Source: Chloroflexi bacterium RBG_19FT_COMBO_55_16 (GTDB lineage Bacteria > Chloroflexota > Anaerolineae > Anaerolineales > UBA4823). Taken from it: 13,276 nt of DNA. The stretch spans positions 1 to 13,276 of the forward strand of contig MGOK01000129.1 of the NCBI GenBank assembly GCA_001795335.1, given 5' to 3'. The stretch's first letter is position 1, and every line of letters begins with the position of its first letter. Below the pieces are notes generated by a model. It was not told the origin of the DNA. It ran no database searches and saw nothing but the letters and a program-made list of their open reading frames with translations. Position numbers and translations under genes: made by a program. Positions 1 to 7,994 of this stretch are shown here, one piece after another.

Positions 1-2737
1 GGGGGCGGCCGGTGCGGTCGAGATGCTGAATGCGGTGGTTTTCGGTGTCGGCGACGTACAGGGTGCCGTCCGGTGCAAAGGCCAGGTCGCGCGGACGCTT
101 GAACTGGCCAGCTTCTGTACCGTCCATTCCTATAATGTTGTCCGCGTTCAGGGTGACTTCCTTACCCTCGTAAGGGTCGACCACCACCTCCTGTGTGCTG
201 GGTCCAACCCCATAATTCCAGATCTGGGCTGCTAGGTCCTTGCGGAGATACATGCGCATCGAGGCAGAAGGTTGCCAGTTGGGCAGGCTCGTGTCGATTT
301 TTTTAATTGCGCCCCACTTGGTAAAGTCGCGGTTGAACCAGATATCCCACACCGCTTCCCGCACGGCCGGGTTGGTGAAGAAAGGCTGGATGTGGGTCCA
401 GACTCGCTGGAAGTACTCGGCCAGCGTCATGGGAGGCGTGGAGGTGGTGGGGGTACCTTCTGGCTGCGAGGCTGCCCAATCTCTTCTTCGCTCGGCATCA
501 ATGCTACTCCATTTTAGGCTCCAATAGTCCTGGTTGGGCCACCACATGCGGATATAGTCAAAGGGATAGAAGGCCTGACCTACGACGGGCTCAATTTTGG
601 TGAAATTGCTATCTCCGACGATGATGATGGGCACTTCACGCAAATCCCGGGTCGGGTTCGCCCCGAAAAAGCGGGCATTGCGGTAATTGCGCAGGTACCA
701 CCAGAAGGGGTAAGTGGTAACATCGTCATAAGCGACAACGATGTCCAGCCCATCGGTGGTGCGTTTAGAGATGTCTTCCACCTGCGCAAGGATCAATTTT
801 GATCCGGGTGCGGAATGCGCATAGACCAAATATTCGATGGCGTAATCGTAGTTAATGAAAGAGGCTGCCAAAGCTGTGCGTGCTGTGAGCAGGCCAAGGC
901 TCGCGAAGATGGTCAAAGCCAACAAACGCACGACCTGAATGCGCGGCCAGGGCTTTGTCAGGTAGACCAACCCTATCCCGCTGGCAATGGCCACCAAGAT
1001 GGAAAACAGGAAAGTGCTGGTGGCTTGCAGTTGCTCCAATTGCTTTCCCTGGAAGGGAGGTAGAGTACCCAGCAGGGAACCCAGTGTACCAGCCAGACTG
1101 AGTAGGAATACGATCAATAAAGCCAGGACGATAATTCCCCGCCATGCGCGTAAGGCTGCCCAGTCGATTCTTTCGATCAGGTAACTAAACGACCAGCCAG
1201 AGAGCAGGATCATCGGGAGGGCAATGTGAACCGTCAGCCAGGGCATTTTTTCACCTGCATAAGAATAAGCGAGCAGGCTGGTGATCATCCAGAAGCCAAG
1301 CAGGGTGACGGTAAATCGCTGGGGATTGATCTCGGACGATCCCTCATCGTTTGTCGATTCAGAAGGGTCGGATGCCGCCGGCCTGGCAAAGAATGCCAGG
1401 CCCAATGCCAGGAGACTTCCCAGGGCGGGCAGGTACTCATAAATCGGGATTTGAACGAAAGCGTAGTAATACCAGGGCTGGCTACCACGATTGACGCTCT
1501 GCTGTACCAACCAATATCCTAGAGAACCGACCATGCCGGTGAAGAAACCAGCCCCGTTGGTGAAGACGGTGGTGTAGAACACCGTATAAATTGAGTAGTA
1601 GAGGGCGGCGTTTCCCAACCAGAGGCGCGGGTTCCACCACAGACCAATGCCGATGGCTATTAAAGCAATGGGAATGAGAAAAGCGCCAGTGCGGAGCATG
1701 CCCTGATAGGAATAATCGATAGGATTCCAGCCTACCATTTTGACCGGGATAGCCGCCAGGAAGGGGAGCACCAGGGTGCCAAGCAGGATCAAGAGATCGA
1801 GGGAACGCTCTGCGCGCAGCTTGGGCAACGTATAACCGCGGATCAAGAAGTAAGCCGCAACCAATAAAACGAGCACACCCCCCGCTGCCAGGAAAAGGGA
1901 AGCGATGGGCACCGGCGCGCTGGGCGGAGGGGCTTCGCCTGGAATGGCAGGTAGGACCGTCTCGGTAACACTGGGAAGGGGAGCTCCACCTCCTATCAGG
2001 AAGACCCCCGTTGCCCCGACTAACAGCAGGATGGCGATGATAATCGCCATAAGGAAGCGGTTACGATATTCTCGGTGAGGCCAGGGGGTCTGGAGTAGCC
2101 GTGAGATGAAATAAAGTGCCAGGAAAACCAGGGCCTGGGCGGTATAAATATACGAGGTCTCCTTAGTAGCAAAGTGCAATACAATAGCTGCAGTGAACCA
2201 GTAAAGATAACGCGGCGCGCCGCTTTCAAAGTATCGCAATATGGCCCAGAACATAACGACGCCAAACAGGGTCACGAGAGATTCATTACGAGCGTAGCGC
2301 CCATAGTAGAGCATATAGGGGGAGATCAACAGCAACAGGGCAGCCACTAACCAGCCGACGCGGCCCAGGTAGCGACGGTAGTACCACAGGAAGGCGACCG
2401 TGGCGATGCTGAACAGGGCGTGCGGCAGACGGGCGGTAAAATCGCTGTCGCCAAATAGGAAATAAGACAATGCCATCAGGTGGAACTGGAGCGGGCCGTG
2501 GGTCACCGGGTCGTGCTTGTAACCGCGCCCTTGTTCGAACAACCAGGAAAAATAGACGTGCGAGGTCTCGTCGTGGCTCATGACGCGTTCCCCGAGGAGA
2601 TAGAGACGACTCAGGATGGTCGCTAATAAGATGGCGATAAACAGCAAGGATTGCCAGTTCAACGCAATCCGGCTGGTGATTGGAACGTCTAAGAAAGAGG
2701 TGTTCTCCTGATCGGGGGCTGGTGGCATACTATCCAT
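1..2737 (-). CDS. Agl23-type (TIGR03663) membrane glycosyltransferase-like protein with C-terminal NHL repeats, partial
   Basis: The frame is open from the ATG at 2737 to the left edge (912 codons, no stop), so the C-terminus is missing. A short polar N-terminus is followed by a first hydrophobic helix (about residues 28-48), then an acidic D56-E57 in SHDETSH and the block HDPVTHGPL (75-83). Many hydrophobic helices follow, to roughly residue 610. This layout fits the TIGR03663/Agl23 family, related to PF02366-type GT-C mannosyltransferases that use lipid-linked sugars at the membrane. A soluble tail follows, and the last visible residues (about 877-912) form an NHL propeller blade with RPRDLAFAPDGTLYVADTEN. 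AAGGA lies 6 bases before the ATG; a second in-frame ATG at 2728 is possible. It is the third gene after scpB and rluB. The family assignment is firm from the motifs. The substrate is unknown, and an inactive or accessory role is possible. Confidence 0.85.
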   Translation of the reverse strand, partial: MDSMPPAPDQENTSFLDVPITSRIALNWQSLLFIAILLATILSRLYLLGERVMSHDETSHVYFSWLFEQGRGYKHDPVTHGPLQFHLMALSYFLFGDSDFTARLPHALFSIATVAFLWYYRRYLGRVGWLVAALLLLISPYMLYYGRYARNESLVTLFGVVMFWAILRYFESGAPRYLYWFTAAIVLHFATKETSYIYTAQALVFLALYFISRLLQTPWPHREYRNRFLMAIIIAILLLVGATGVFLIGGGAPLPSVTETVLPAIPGEAPPPSAPVPIASLFLAAGGVLVLLVAAYFLIRGYTLPKLRAERSLDLLILLGTLVLPFLAAIPVKMVGWNPIDYSYQGMLRTGAFLIPIALIAIGIGLWWNPRLWLGNAALYYSIYTVFYTTVFTNGAGFFTGMVGSLGYWLVQQSVNRGSQPWYYYAFVQIPIYEYLPALGSLLALGLAFFARPAASDPSESTNDEGSSEINPQRFTVTLLGFWMITSLLAYSYAGEKMPWLTVHIALPMILLSGWSFSYLIERIDWAALRAWRGIIVLALLIVFLLSLAGTLGSLLGTLPPFQGKQLEQLQATSTFLFSILVAIASGIGLVYLTKPWPRIQVVRLLALTIFASLGLLTARTALAASFINYDYAIEYLVYAHSAPGSKLILAQVEDISKRTTDGLDIVVAYDDVTTYPFWWYLRNYRNARFFGANPTRDLREVPIIIVGDSNFTKIEPVVGQAFYPFDYIRMWWPNQDYWSLKWSSIDAERRRDWAASQPEGTPTTSTPPMTLAEYFQRVWTHIQPFFTNPAVREAVWDIWFNRDFTKWGAIKKIDTSLPNWQPSASMRMYLRKDLAAQIWNYGVGPSTQEVVVDPYEGKEVTLNADNIIGMDGTEAGQFKRPRDLAFAPDGTLYVADTENHRIQHLDRTGRP

Positions 2738-2772
2738 AAATGGTCCTTGTTCTTACTCCTCCGCTAATATGA

Positions 2773-3606
2773 TCAAGGTTTTCTTCCTTTTTTAATGGGG
2801 CGCGGGCGTCGCTTTGCTGACTTGCTGGTACCACTGCGCTTATCGACTGATCGGATAATCCTGCTGGTGTTCTGTATGGCTTTCGTGGTGCGATCAGTTT
2901 TCCCCTTCAGGGCAGCGATCTCTTGAGGGGTGAGGTAACGCCACTGACGGGGCTTCAACGAGCCAAGAGTTAAGTTGCTGATGCGCACCCGGATAATCTT
3001 TACCACTGGCAAGCCGAGACGGGAGCCGATCTCGCGAATCTGGCGCTTGCGCCCCTCGCGCATGATTACCCGCAGCCAGGCGCCTTTGCCGGCCAGAGAC
3101 TCTGAGCGCACCTGGGCTGGGGCGGTCTGGTAGCCGTCCTCCAGGACCACACCCCGCCGCCAGGTCTGGAGTTGTTCATCGTCCGGGTGTTGTGCGACCA
3201 GGACGCGGTACTCTTTCTCGTGGCCGTAGCGCGGGTGAGTCAGGCGGTTAGTCAGATCGCCATCATTGGTAAGCAGGACGAGTCCCTCGCTGTCGACATC
3301 CAACCGCCCGACCGGGTAAAGGTGCCCGGGCACCAGTACCAGGTCGCGCACTGTCTGGCGCGCCTCTGGGGAACTCACGGTCGAGAGCACCCCACGCGGC
3401 TTGTGCAGAGCGATATACACCAGTGGCTCGGCGGCTGCGATGGTGCGCCCATCGAACTCGATTTTATCCTTGGTGGGGTCTGCCTTACTCCCCAGGGCAG
3501 CGATCTGTCCATTCACGCGCACGCGCCCGGCGGAGATCAACTCTTCGCAGGCGCGGCGTGAACCCAGTCCAGCGTGAGCCAGGATTTTCTGCAGGCGTTC
3601 TTCCAT
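2773..3606 (-). CDS. rluB: 23S rRNA pseudouridine synthase, RluB/RsuA family
   Basis: Predicted to convert a specific uridine in 23S rRNA to pseudouridine during ribosome assembly. The 277-residue protein opens with an S4 RNA-binding domain (MEERLQKILAHAGLGSRR, residues 1-18, to about 55). The catalytic domain follows, with the family motif GRLDVDSEGL (100-109) in which D103 is the expected nucleophile, and EGRKRQIR (194-201). The tail after residue 235 is rich in Lys and Arg and probably touches RNA. The frame extends upstream to a TTG at 3654 overlapping scpB, but RluB proteins normally begin at the ME-RLQK position, so I chose the ATG at 3606. No clear Shine-Dalgarno precedes that ATG; a TATAAT lies 9 bases upstream instead. 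RsuA, RluE and RluF share these motifs, so the exact target base is inferred. Association with scpB is a common bacterial arrangement. Confidence 0.9.
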   Translation of the reverse strand: MEERLQKILAHAGLGSRRACEELISAGRVRVNGQIAALGSKADPTKDKIEFDGRTIAAAEPLVYIALHKPRGVLSTVSSPEARQTVRDLVLVPGHLYPVGRLDVDSEGLVLLTNDGDLTNRLTHPRYGHEKEYRVLVAQHPDDEQLQTWRRGVVLEDGYQTAPAQVRSESLAGKGAWLRVIMREGRKRQIREIGSRLGLPVVKIIRVRISNLTLGSLKPRQWRYLTPQEIAALKGKTDRTTKAIQNTSRIIRSVDKRSGTSKSAKRRPRPIKKGRKP

Positions 3607-3615
3607 TGATGCGAT

Positions 3616-3621
3616 ATTATA
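3616..3621 (-). promoter_or_regulatory. Possible -10 element directly before rluB
   Basis: TATAAT on the minus strand, 9 bases before the chosen rluB ATG at 3606. Transcription would begin only a few bases before the ATG, giving a nearly leaderless mRNA, which would fit the lack of a Shine-Dalgarno there. No convincing -35 box is visible, so this may be chance. Confidence 0.3.
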
Positions 3622-3643
3622 ACCGAGGAATATCCCCACTTCC

Positions 3644-4195
3644 TTACTCTCCAACTCCCCCTCTATCTTGCTCTTCTTCCAACGGTGGCAGCTCTTCCAG
3701 GCTGTTCAACCCAAAATGCTGCAGGAAATCCGACGTCGTCGCGTAAAGGATCGGCCTGCCAGGCCCCTCGGCGCGGCCCACATCTTGCACCAGGCCTTTG
3801 CTTAGCAGGCTCTTTAGCACGCCGTCGCTGTTCACGCCGCGGATCGCATCCAACTGAGGCCGCGTGGCCGGCTGCTGGTAGGCGACGATTGCCAGCGCTT
3901 CGAGAGCCGCCCGGCTCAGGTGGCTGGTGGCTTCCAGCCCGAGGAAACGCTCGACTAAAGGGGCCATCTCGGGAGCTGTAGTGAGTTGCAGCTGGCCAGC
4001 GTGGCGTTGCAGGCGCAGCCCGCGCCCTTGGAGCTCTTCGCCCAGTTGCGCCAGACCGGCCTCCACTTCAGCGGTAGTGATTTCCAGTGCTGCGGCCAGC
4101 TGCGCTGCGGTGACGGGGCCTGGAGCGACGAACAGCAGCGCTTCCAGGGGAGCTTTCAAATCCTGTGGACTTTGTGGGTGTATGTTTTCAGACAT
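3644..4195 (-). CDS. scpB: Segregation and condensation protein B (ScpB)
   Basis: ScpB is the small winged-helix (kite) subunit that, with ScpA and SMC, forms the bacterial condensin that compacts and segregates chromosomes. The 183-residue protein has the usual size. The N-terminal winged helix starts at LKAPLEALLFVAPGPV (13-28). The second winged helix holds the best conserved stretch, LSRAALEALAIVAYQQP (93-109), then GVNSDGVLKSLLSKGLV and the GRPILYATT turn, followed by a typical FGLNSLEELPPL end. Its partner scpA is not adjacent: the gene upstream is divergent. It is followed by rluB, whose frame would overlap scpB by 11 bases if the TTG at 3654 were used. The ATG at 4195 has no clear Shine-Dalgarno, and the start codon lies against the divergent promoter of the lipoprotein gene. 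Confidence 0.93.
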   Translation of the reverse strand: MSENIHPQSPQDLKAPLEALLFVAPGPVTAAQLAAALEITTAEVEAGLAQLGEELQGRGLRLQRHAGQLQLTTAPEMAPLVERFLGLEATSHLSRAALEALAIVAYQQPATRPQLDAIRGVNSDGVLKSLLSKGLVQDVGRAEGPGRPILYATTSDFLQHFGLNSLEELPPLEEEQDRGGVGE

Positions 4196-4203
4196 GCTAT
4201 AAT
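4195..4203 (+). promoter_or_regulatory. Extended -10 promoter for the lipoprotein gene at 4304
   Basis: TGCTATAAT is an extended -10 (TG-n-TATAAT) pointing right. It would start transcription near 4210 and leave a leader of about 94 bases before the ATG at 4304. No good -35 is seen at normal spacing, as expected for an extended -10. Its first base is shared with the divergent scpB start codon. The same GCTATAAT-like core recurs before the genes at 8476 and 12592. Confidence 0.55.
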
Positions 4204-4303
4204 CAGGGGTTGAAAATTGGCAGGAACTTTGTTGTTATTGAAGTCGTCTCTTTAATACCCTGGTGAAGACCATATTTAGTCGGGGTATAGGATAATAGAT
4301 AGA

Positions 4304-4867
4304 ATGAAACGTACTTACAGATTTTGGCTAATTATATTCGTTTTAGTAGCGTTTTCCCTGGCGTGCAACCTGGGTTCTTACCGCTCAAAGTCTCTTCCGA
4401 CCATCCCGGTTTCCACAGAAGCCGCCCAAAGCCTGGAAGAGACTGCACAAGCTGCCCTGGAAGGGGCTGCTAAAAGCGGGGCAGTCGACCTGGTGATTGA
4501 TGAAGCTCAGGTCACCTCCTTACTGGCGTTTGAACTGCAGAAAAGTGACCAACAGTTTATCAGCGATCCCCAGGTGTACCTGCGCGATGGGCAAATGCAG
4601 GTCTTTGGGAAGGTAAAGAGCGAGACCATAGCGGCTGAGGGGATGGTCGTCATCGAACCGCGAGTTGACGCTGCCGGGCGGGCAAACTTCAAGGTTGTTT
4701 CCGCCAAAGTCGGCCCCATCCCGCTGCCGAGTGACATCGTTACCGAAGTTGAAGCCAGCCTAAACCAGGTATTCAACCAGCAGCTCGAGGCGCTGGCGCC
4801 CAACATCTTTATCGATAGCCTGGTCATCGCGGATGGCTTGATGACCATCAAAGGGCATGCCAGGTGA
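4304..4867 (+). CDS. Predicted lipoprotein of unknown function
   Basis: A 187-residue exported protein. A basic MKR start and a hydrophobic segment (7-20) lead to a lipobox-like FSLAC with C21 as the likely lipidation site, so it is probably anchored to the outer face of the cytoplasmic membrane. The mature part is helical at first (about 38-58). Alternating beta-type segments then carry QVYLRDGQMQVFGKV (90-104) and the motif SAKVGPIPLPSDIV (133-146), and it closes with a strand ending in LMTIKGHAR. The pattern loosely recalls extracytoplasmic lipid-binding folds such as the YpmS or LmeA type, but I cannot assign a family with certainty. It has only a weak AGGA ribosome site. The next gene begins 8 bases after its stop, so the two lipoproteins are probably co-transcribed. 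Confidence 0.75.
   Translation: MKRTYRFWLIIFVLVAFSLACNLGSYRSKSLPTIPVSTEAAQSLEETAQAALEGAAKSGAVDLVIDEAQVTSLLAFELQKSDQQFISDPQVYLRDGQMQVFGKVKSETIAAEGMVVIEPRVDAAGRANFKVVSAKVGPIPLPSDIVTEVEASLNQVFNQQLEALAPNIFIDSLVIADGLMTIKGHAR
4861..4866 (+). promoter_or_regulatory. Ribosome binding site deciding the 4875 start
   Basis: AGGTGA lies 8 bases before the ATG at 4875. It supports that start over the in-frame ATG at 4857, which has no such site and would overlap the upstream gene. Confidence 0.5.
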
Positions 4868-4874
4868 TCATGGG

Positions 4875-6461
4875 ATGAGATTATATCACCCAGGCGTTCT
4901 CCGCACATTGGTATTGCTGGGTGCCATATTAATTATAGCGGGTTGTACCGCACCCCAGGTAGCCGAAGCGAATATCAGAGTTCATTTATCGGCCGATGGA
5001 GGGACTCTCGATGTCGAGGTTCCAGCAGGAAGTACGGTTGATGATGCTCTGAAGGCTGCCGGGATTATCGCGAGCCCCCTCGACCGCACCGATCCACCGG
5101 CCTATACCGTGTTGGGGGAAGGCTCAGAAGTGCGCTTGATCCGAGTGCAAGAGGAGTTCACCATCGAGCAGGTTGTTGTCCCATATGAGAGCCAGGTGCT
5201 GCGCAACGAATCCTTGCCTGAGGGGCAGGAATATTGGCTCCAATTGGGGGAAAACGGATTACAGGAAATCACCATTCGTCGGATTGTCGAAGATGGAGAA
5301 GAAGTATCGAGTAGCCGGGTTAAGACGGTCACCGTGAAGGAGGCTGTGCCTCAGATTAAGATGGTCGGCGTGCAAAAACCTTTTGCGCCTTTGACCATCG
5401 TGGGGCGAATCGCCTACCTGGTGGACGGAGATGCGTGGGTGATGGAGGAAACGACTGCCAAGCGCCGCCAAATTATCACGTCCGGCGATCTTGACGGACG
5501 GGTGTTCTCGCTCTCTCCCGATGGGAGCTGGTTGTTGTACACGCGCCGTTCGGAAGATGAGAATACTATCAACACCTTGTGGGCAGCCCCAGTGGCGGAA
5601 GGCACCAGCGAACCGGTCGATTTAGGGATAGCCAATGTGGTGCATTTCGCTGACTGGAAGCCAGGTTCTGTGCTCACGGTCGCCTTCTCGACTGTTGAAC
5701 CCCGTCCAGGCGCTCCAGGTTGGCAGGCTAACAACGATCTGGCGCTGCTCACTTTCAGCTCGACCGGCTTCATCCGCCAATTGCCGGTTGTTATGGAAGT
5801 CAATATGGGCGGCTTATACGGTTGGTGGGGCACCAACTTTACCTGGGCTCCAGATGGCTTGCGGCTGGGATACGCCCGCCCGGACAGCATTGGCGTAGTA
5901 GACTTGCAAACCAGCAGCCTGACGCCGCTGGAGGAGTATACCCCCTTGCAAACTTTTGGAGATTGGGCCTGGGTTCCTGGGATCGCCTGGGGGCCGGATG
6001 GAAATTTTCTTTACGGTGTAATTCAATCCCAGCCCGAGGCGGCGCAGCGATTCGATTTGATGGCTGCCGATCCGACGCAAGGTGATCCCCTGGTAATTGT
6101 CCCGGATGTGGGTATGTTCGCTTACCCGGTTACTTCCCCGCTTGATGAGTCACCCTCCGGGGAGCGCGCTTTCGAGGTGGCTTATCTGCAGGCAGCCTTC
6201 CCTGCTCAAAGCGAAAGCAGCCGTTACCGCCTGATGGTGATGGACCGGGACGGTTCTAATCGCCGGGTGCTTTTTCCGGTTGAAGGAGCTGGTGGCCTTG
6301 AACCGCAGAGAGTAGTCTGGTCGCCGCAACCGCTGCAGGCTGGGAAAGGGCACGCCCTGGCCGTCATATACCAGGATAATTTGTGGCTGGTTGACAGCCT
6401 CACCGGGGAAGCCTGGCAGGTTACCGGTGATGGCCTGACAAGCCGGGTGGATTGGAAGTGA
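4875..6461 (+). CDS. Lipoprotein with DUF348-like, G5 and TolB/PD40-like beta-propeller domains
   Basis: A 528-residue exported protein. A hydrophobic segment (8-22) ends in the lipobox IAGC with C24 as the lipidated cysteine. Residues 34-68 resemble DUF348, the ubiquitin-like repeat of YabE/Rpf proteins (strand, then [16 protein letters not shown]). Residues about 92-167 form a G5 domain ([19 protein letters not shown], then a [10 protein letters not shown] end), a module linked to cell-wall glycan binding. From about 175 to the end there is a propeller with repeated PD40/TolB-like turns: [12 protein letters not shown] (214), [12 protein letters not shown] (325), [10 protein letters not shown] (373), [12 protein letters not shown] (458). 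I infer a wall-associated sensor or scaffold; no catalytic site is apparent. It lies 8 bases behind the first lipoprotein and 20 bases before the UDP-sugar gene. The domain calls are by eye and the function is unknown. Confidence 0.8.
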   Translation: MRLYHPGVLRTLVLLGAILIIAGCTAPQVAEANIRVHLSADGGTLDVEVPAGSTVDDALKAAGIIASPLDRTDPPAYTVLGEGSEVRLIRVQEEFTIEQVVVPYESQVLRNESLPEGQEYWLQLGENGLQEITIRRIVEDGEEVSSSRVKTVTVKEAVPQIKMVGVQKPFAPLTIVGRIAYLVDGDAWVMEETTAKRRQIITSGDLDGRVFSLSPDGSWLLYTRRSEDENTINTLWAAPVAEGTSEPVDLGIANVVHFADWKPGSVLTVAFSTVEPRPGAPGWQANNDLALLTFSSTGFIRQLPVVMEVNMGGLYGWWGTNFTWAPDGLRLGYARPDSIGVVDLQTSSLTPLEEYTPLQTFGDWAWVPGIAWGPDGNFLYGVIQSQPEAAQRFDLMAADPTQGDPLVIVPDVGMFAYPVTSPLDESPSGERAFEVAYLQAAFPAQSESSRYRLMVMDRDGSNRRVLFPVEGAGGLEPQRVVWSPQPLQAGKGHALAVIYQDNLWLVDSLTGEAWQVTGDGLTSRVDWK

Positions 6462-6466
6462 ACACC

Positions 6467-6472
6467 GGAGGA
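6467..6472 (+). promoter_or_regulatory. Ribosome binding site of the UDP-glucuronate decarboxylase gene
   Basis: GGAGGA, 9 bases before the ATG at 6482. It decides this start over an in-frame TTG at 6452 that would add ten residues before the Rossmann fold. Confidence 0.75.
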
Positions 6473-6481
6473 ATATTAAAA

Positions 6482-7441
6482 ATGCGCGTTTTGATTACAG
6501 GAGCGGCTGGATTTCTTGGCTCTAACCTGTGCGACAGATTACTTGCCGAGGGGCATGAGGTGGTTGGGATGGATAATTTCGTTACCGGTAGCCCAAACAA
6601 CCTTGCTCACCTGACCGGCCATCCCAGATTCTTGTTCATCCGGCACGATGTTTCGGATTTCATCTTCGTGCCAGGTAAAATCGACGCGATAATGCATTTT
6701 GCCTCACCAGCCAGCCCGAATCCAAAATCCCCATTCGGCTATATGAACCTTCCGATCCAGACCTTGAAAGCCGGTGCATTGGGCACGCACAACACGCTAG
6801 GCATGGCCCGCGCCCAGAATGCTCGCTTCATCCTGGCCTCGACCAGCGAGATATACGGAGACCCGCTCGTACATCCGCAGACGGAGGATTACTGGGGACA
6901 TGTTGATCCAATCGGTCCCCGGTCGGTGTACGACGAAGCCAAGCGCTTCGCCGAGGCCTTGACCATGGCCTACCACCGCTTTCATAATGTCGACACGCGT
7001 ATCGTGCGGATTTTTAATACATATGGGCCGCGCATGCATGTGGATGACGGGCGCGTTGTCCCCAATTTCCTACAGCAGGCGCTGCTGAAACAGCCCCTCA
7101 CGGTCTATGGGGATGGTTCACAGACGCGCAGCTTTTGCTATGTAGACGACCTGATCGAAGGCATTTATCGATTACTGCTTTCAAATGAGCATCTGCCAGT
7201 TAATATCGGAAATGAAGTGGAGACGACGATCCTGGAATTTGCTCAAACCATCAATGAATTCACAGACAACCCGGCTGGCATCGTTTTCAAGCCCGAGGCG
7301 CGTGACATGAGTGATCCACAGCGCCGCCAGCCGGATATCACCCGCGCCCAGCAAATCCTGGGCTGGGAGCCGAAGATGAGCCTCGAAGAAGGACTCCAAA
7401 GGACGATCCCATATTTTAAGGAGAAATTAGGCCTGGCATGA
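6482..7441 (+). CDS. uxs: UDP-glucuronate decarboxylase (UDP-xylose synthase), extended SDR family
   Basis: Predicted to oxidise UDP-glucuronate with NAD+, decarboxylate it and reduce the product to UDP-xylose, a donor for surface glycans. The 319-residue protein starts directly with the Rossmann fold [15 protein letters not shown] (G7, G10, G13). It carries [11 protein letters not shown] (118-128) with the Thr/Glu pair, and [11 protein letters not shown] (148-158) with catalytic Y150 and K154. It also has [26 protein letters not shown], and the C-terminal [10 protein letters not shown] segment typical of this branch. These match the UXS subfamily better than UDP-glucose 4-epimerase or dTDP-glucose dehydratase. 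The region around residues 79-92 ([14 protein letters not shown]) differs from most UXS sequences I recall, so a related decarboxylase is not excluded. The gene overlaps the GtrA gene by ATGA, which suggests coupled translation and a shared envelope-sugar role. Confidence 0.88.
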   Translation: MRVLITGAAGFLGSNLCDRLLAEGHEVVGMDNFVTGSPNNLAHLTGHPRFLFIRHDVSDFIFVPGKIDAIMHFASPASPNPKSPFGYMNLPIQTLKAGALGTHNTLGMARAQNARFILASTSEIYGDPLVHPQTEDYWGHVDPIGPRSVYDEAKRFAEALTMAYHRFHNVDTRIVRIFNTYGPRMHVDDGRVVPNFLQQALLKQPLTVYGDGSQTRSFCYVDDLIEGIYRLLLSNEHLPVNIGNEVETTILEFAQTINEFTDNPAGIVFKPEARDMSDPQRRQPDITRAQQILGWEPKMSLEEGLQRTIPYFKEKLGLA

Positions 7442-7911
7442 TCGTGACATCGATATTAACAAACCCCCAGGAAAGGAGTCGCTTCTTACGGTTTGCGTTC
7501 GTCGGCGTGGTCGGAGCGGTGGTCGATTTTGGAACATTTAACCTGCTCTCGTCTGCAATGGGTATTTCGACGGTCTTGGCGAGCATCTTCTCGTTCATGG
7601 CTGCCATCCTGAGTAATTTCACCTGGAACCGCTATTGGACTTATCCCGACTCGCGCGCCAAGCCGGTAACACAGCAGCTGGTACAGTTCTCAGTCGTCAG
7701 CGTTATTGGCTTAATTATTCGCACACCGATCATCGCGCTATTAGAGACCCCGCTGGAAGTTATGTTTGAAAACCTATCTCTTATCCCAGTTGGGTTTATC
7801 ACCGCGAAACTGCTCGGTGAGAACCTGGCGCTAGCCATCGCGGTGATCATAGTGATGTTCTGGAATTTCTTCATTAACCGCTATTGGACCTACAGCGATG
7901 TAGACAAATAA
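7438..7911 (+). CDS. GtrA-family membrane protein
   Basis: GtrA proteins are small four-helix membrane proteins thought to help move polyprenyl-linked sugars across the membrane for cell-surface glycosylation. The 157 residues have four hydrophobic segments (about 17-37, 42-60, 79-101, 127-147). They show the typical repeats of the family: [17 protein letters not shown] in the first helix, [13 protein letters not shown] after the second and the matching [11 protein letters not shown] after the fourth. The start ATG overlaps the stop of the upstream gene (ATGA). A TAAGGAG lies 13 bases upstream, rather far, so coupling is likely. Next to a UDP-xylose synthase, the natural reading is a role in attaching or flipping a sugar derived from UDP-xylose; this is inference. 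Confidence 0.88.
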   Translation: MIVTSILTNPQERSRFLRFAFVGVVGAVVDFGTFNLLSSAMGISTVLASIFSFMAAILSNFTWNRYWTYPDSRAKPVTQQLVQFSVVSVIGLIIRTPIIALLETPLEVMFENLSLIPVGFITAKLLGENLALAIAVIIVMFWNFFINRYWTYSDVDK

Positions 7912-7994
7912 TTTACCTATTACGAGTTACCCATCATTTTTCGCACTTCCCTTTTCAAATATTGCATATCTGATCTTAAAGAATAATTCTAGAG
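7912..7994. other. Intergenic gap, no clear element
   Basis: An AT-rich gap of 83 bases after the GtrA gene. A weak TTGCAT (7962-7967) with TAATTC (7984-7989) at spacing 16 could be a promoter for the beta-flower-like gene, but it would start within the coding region's first bases. No terminator hairpin is seen. Confidence 0.3.

Noticed and set aside
240..527. Two overlapping plus-strand frames of 81-95 codons
   Set aside because: They are shadows of the large minus-strand membrane protein gene, whose frame is unbroken here.
3172..3561. Plus-strand open frame of 129 codons
   Set aside because: It is antisense within rluB, has no recognisable domain and no ribosome site; rluB is strongly supported.
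5414..5890. Minus-strand open frame of 158 codons
   Set aside because: It lies inside the G5-propeller lipoprotein gene on the opposite strand, with a low-complexity, non-family sequence.
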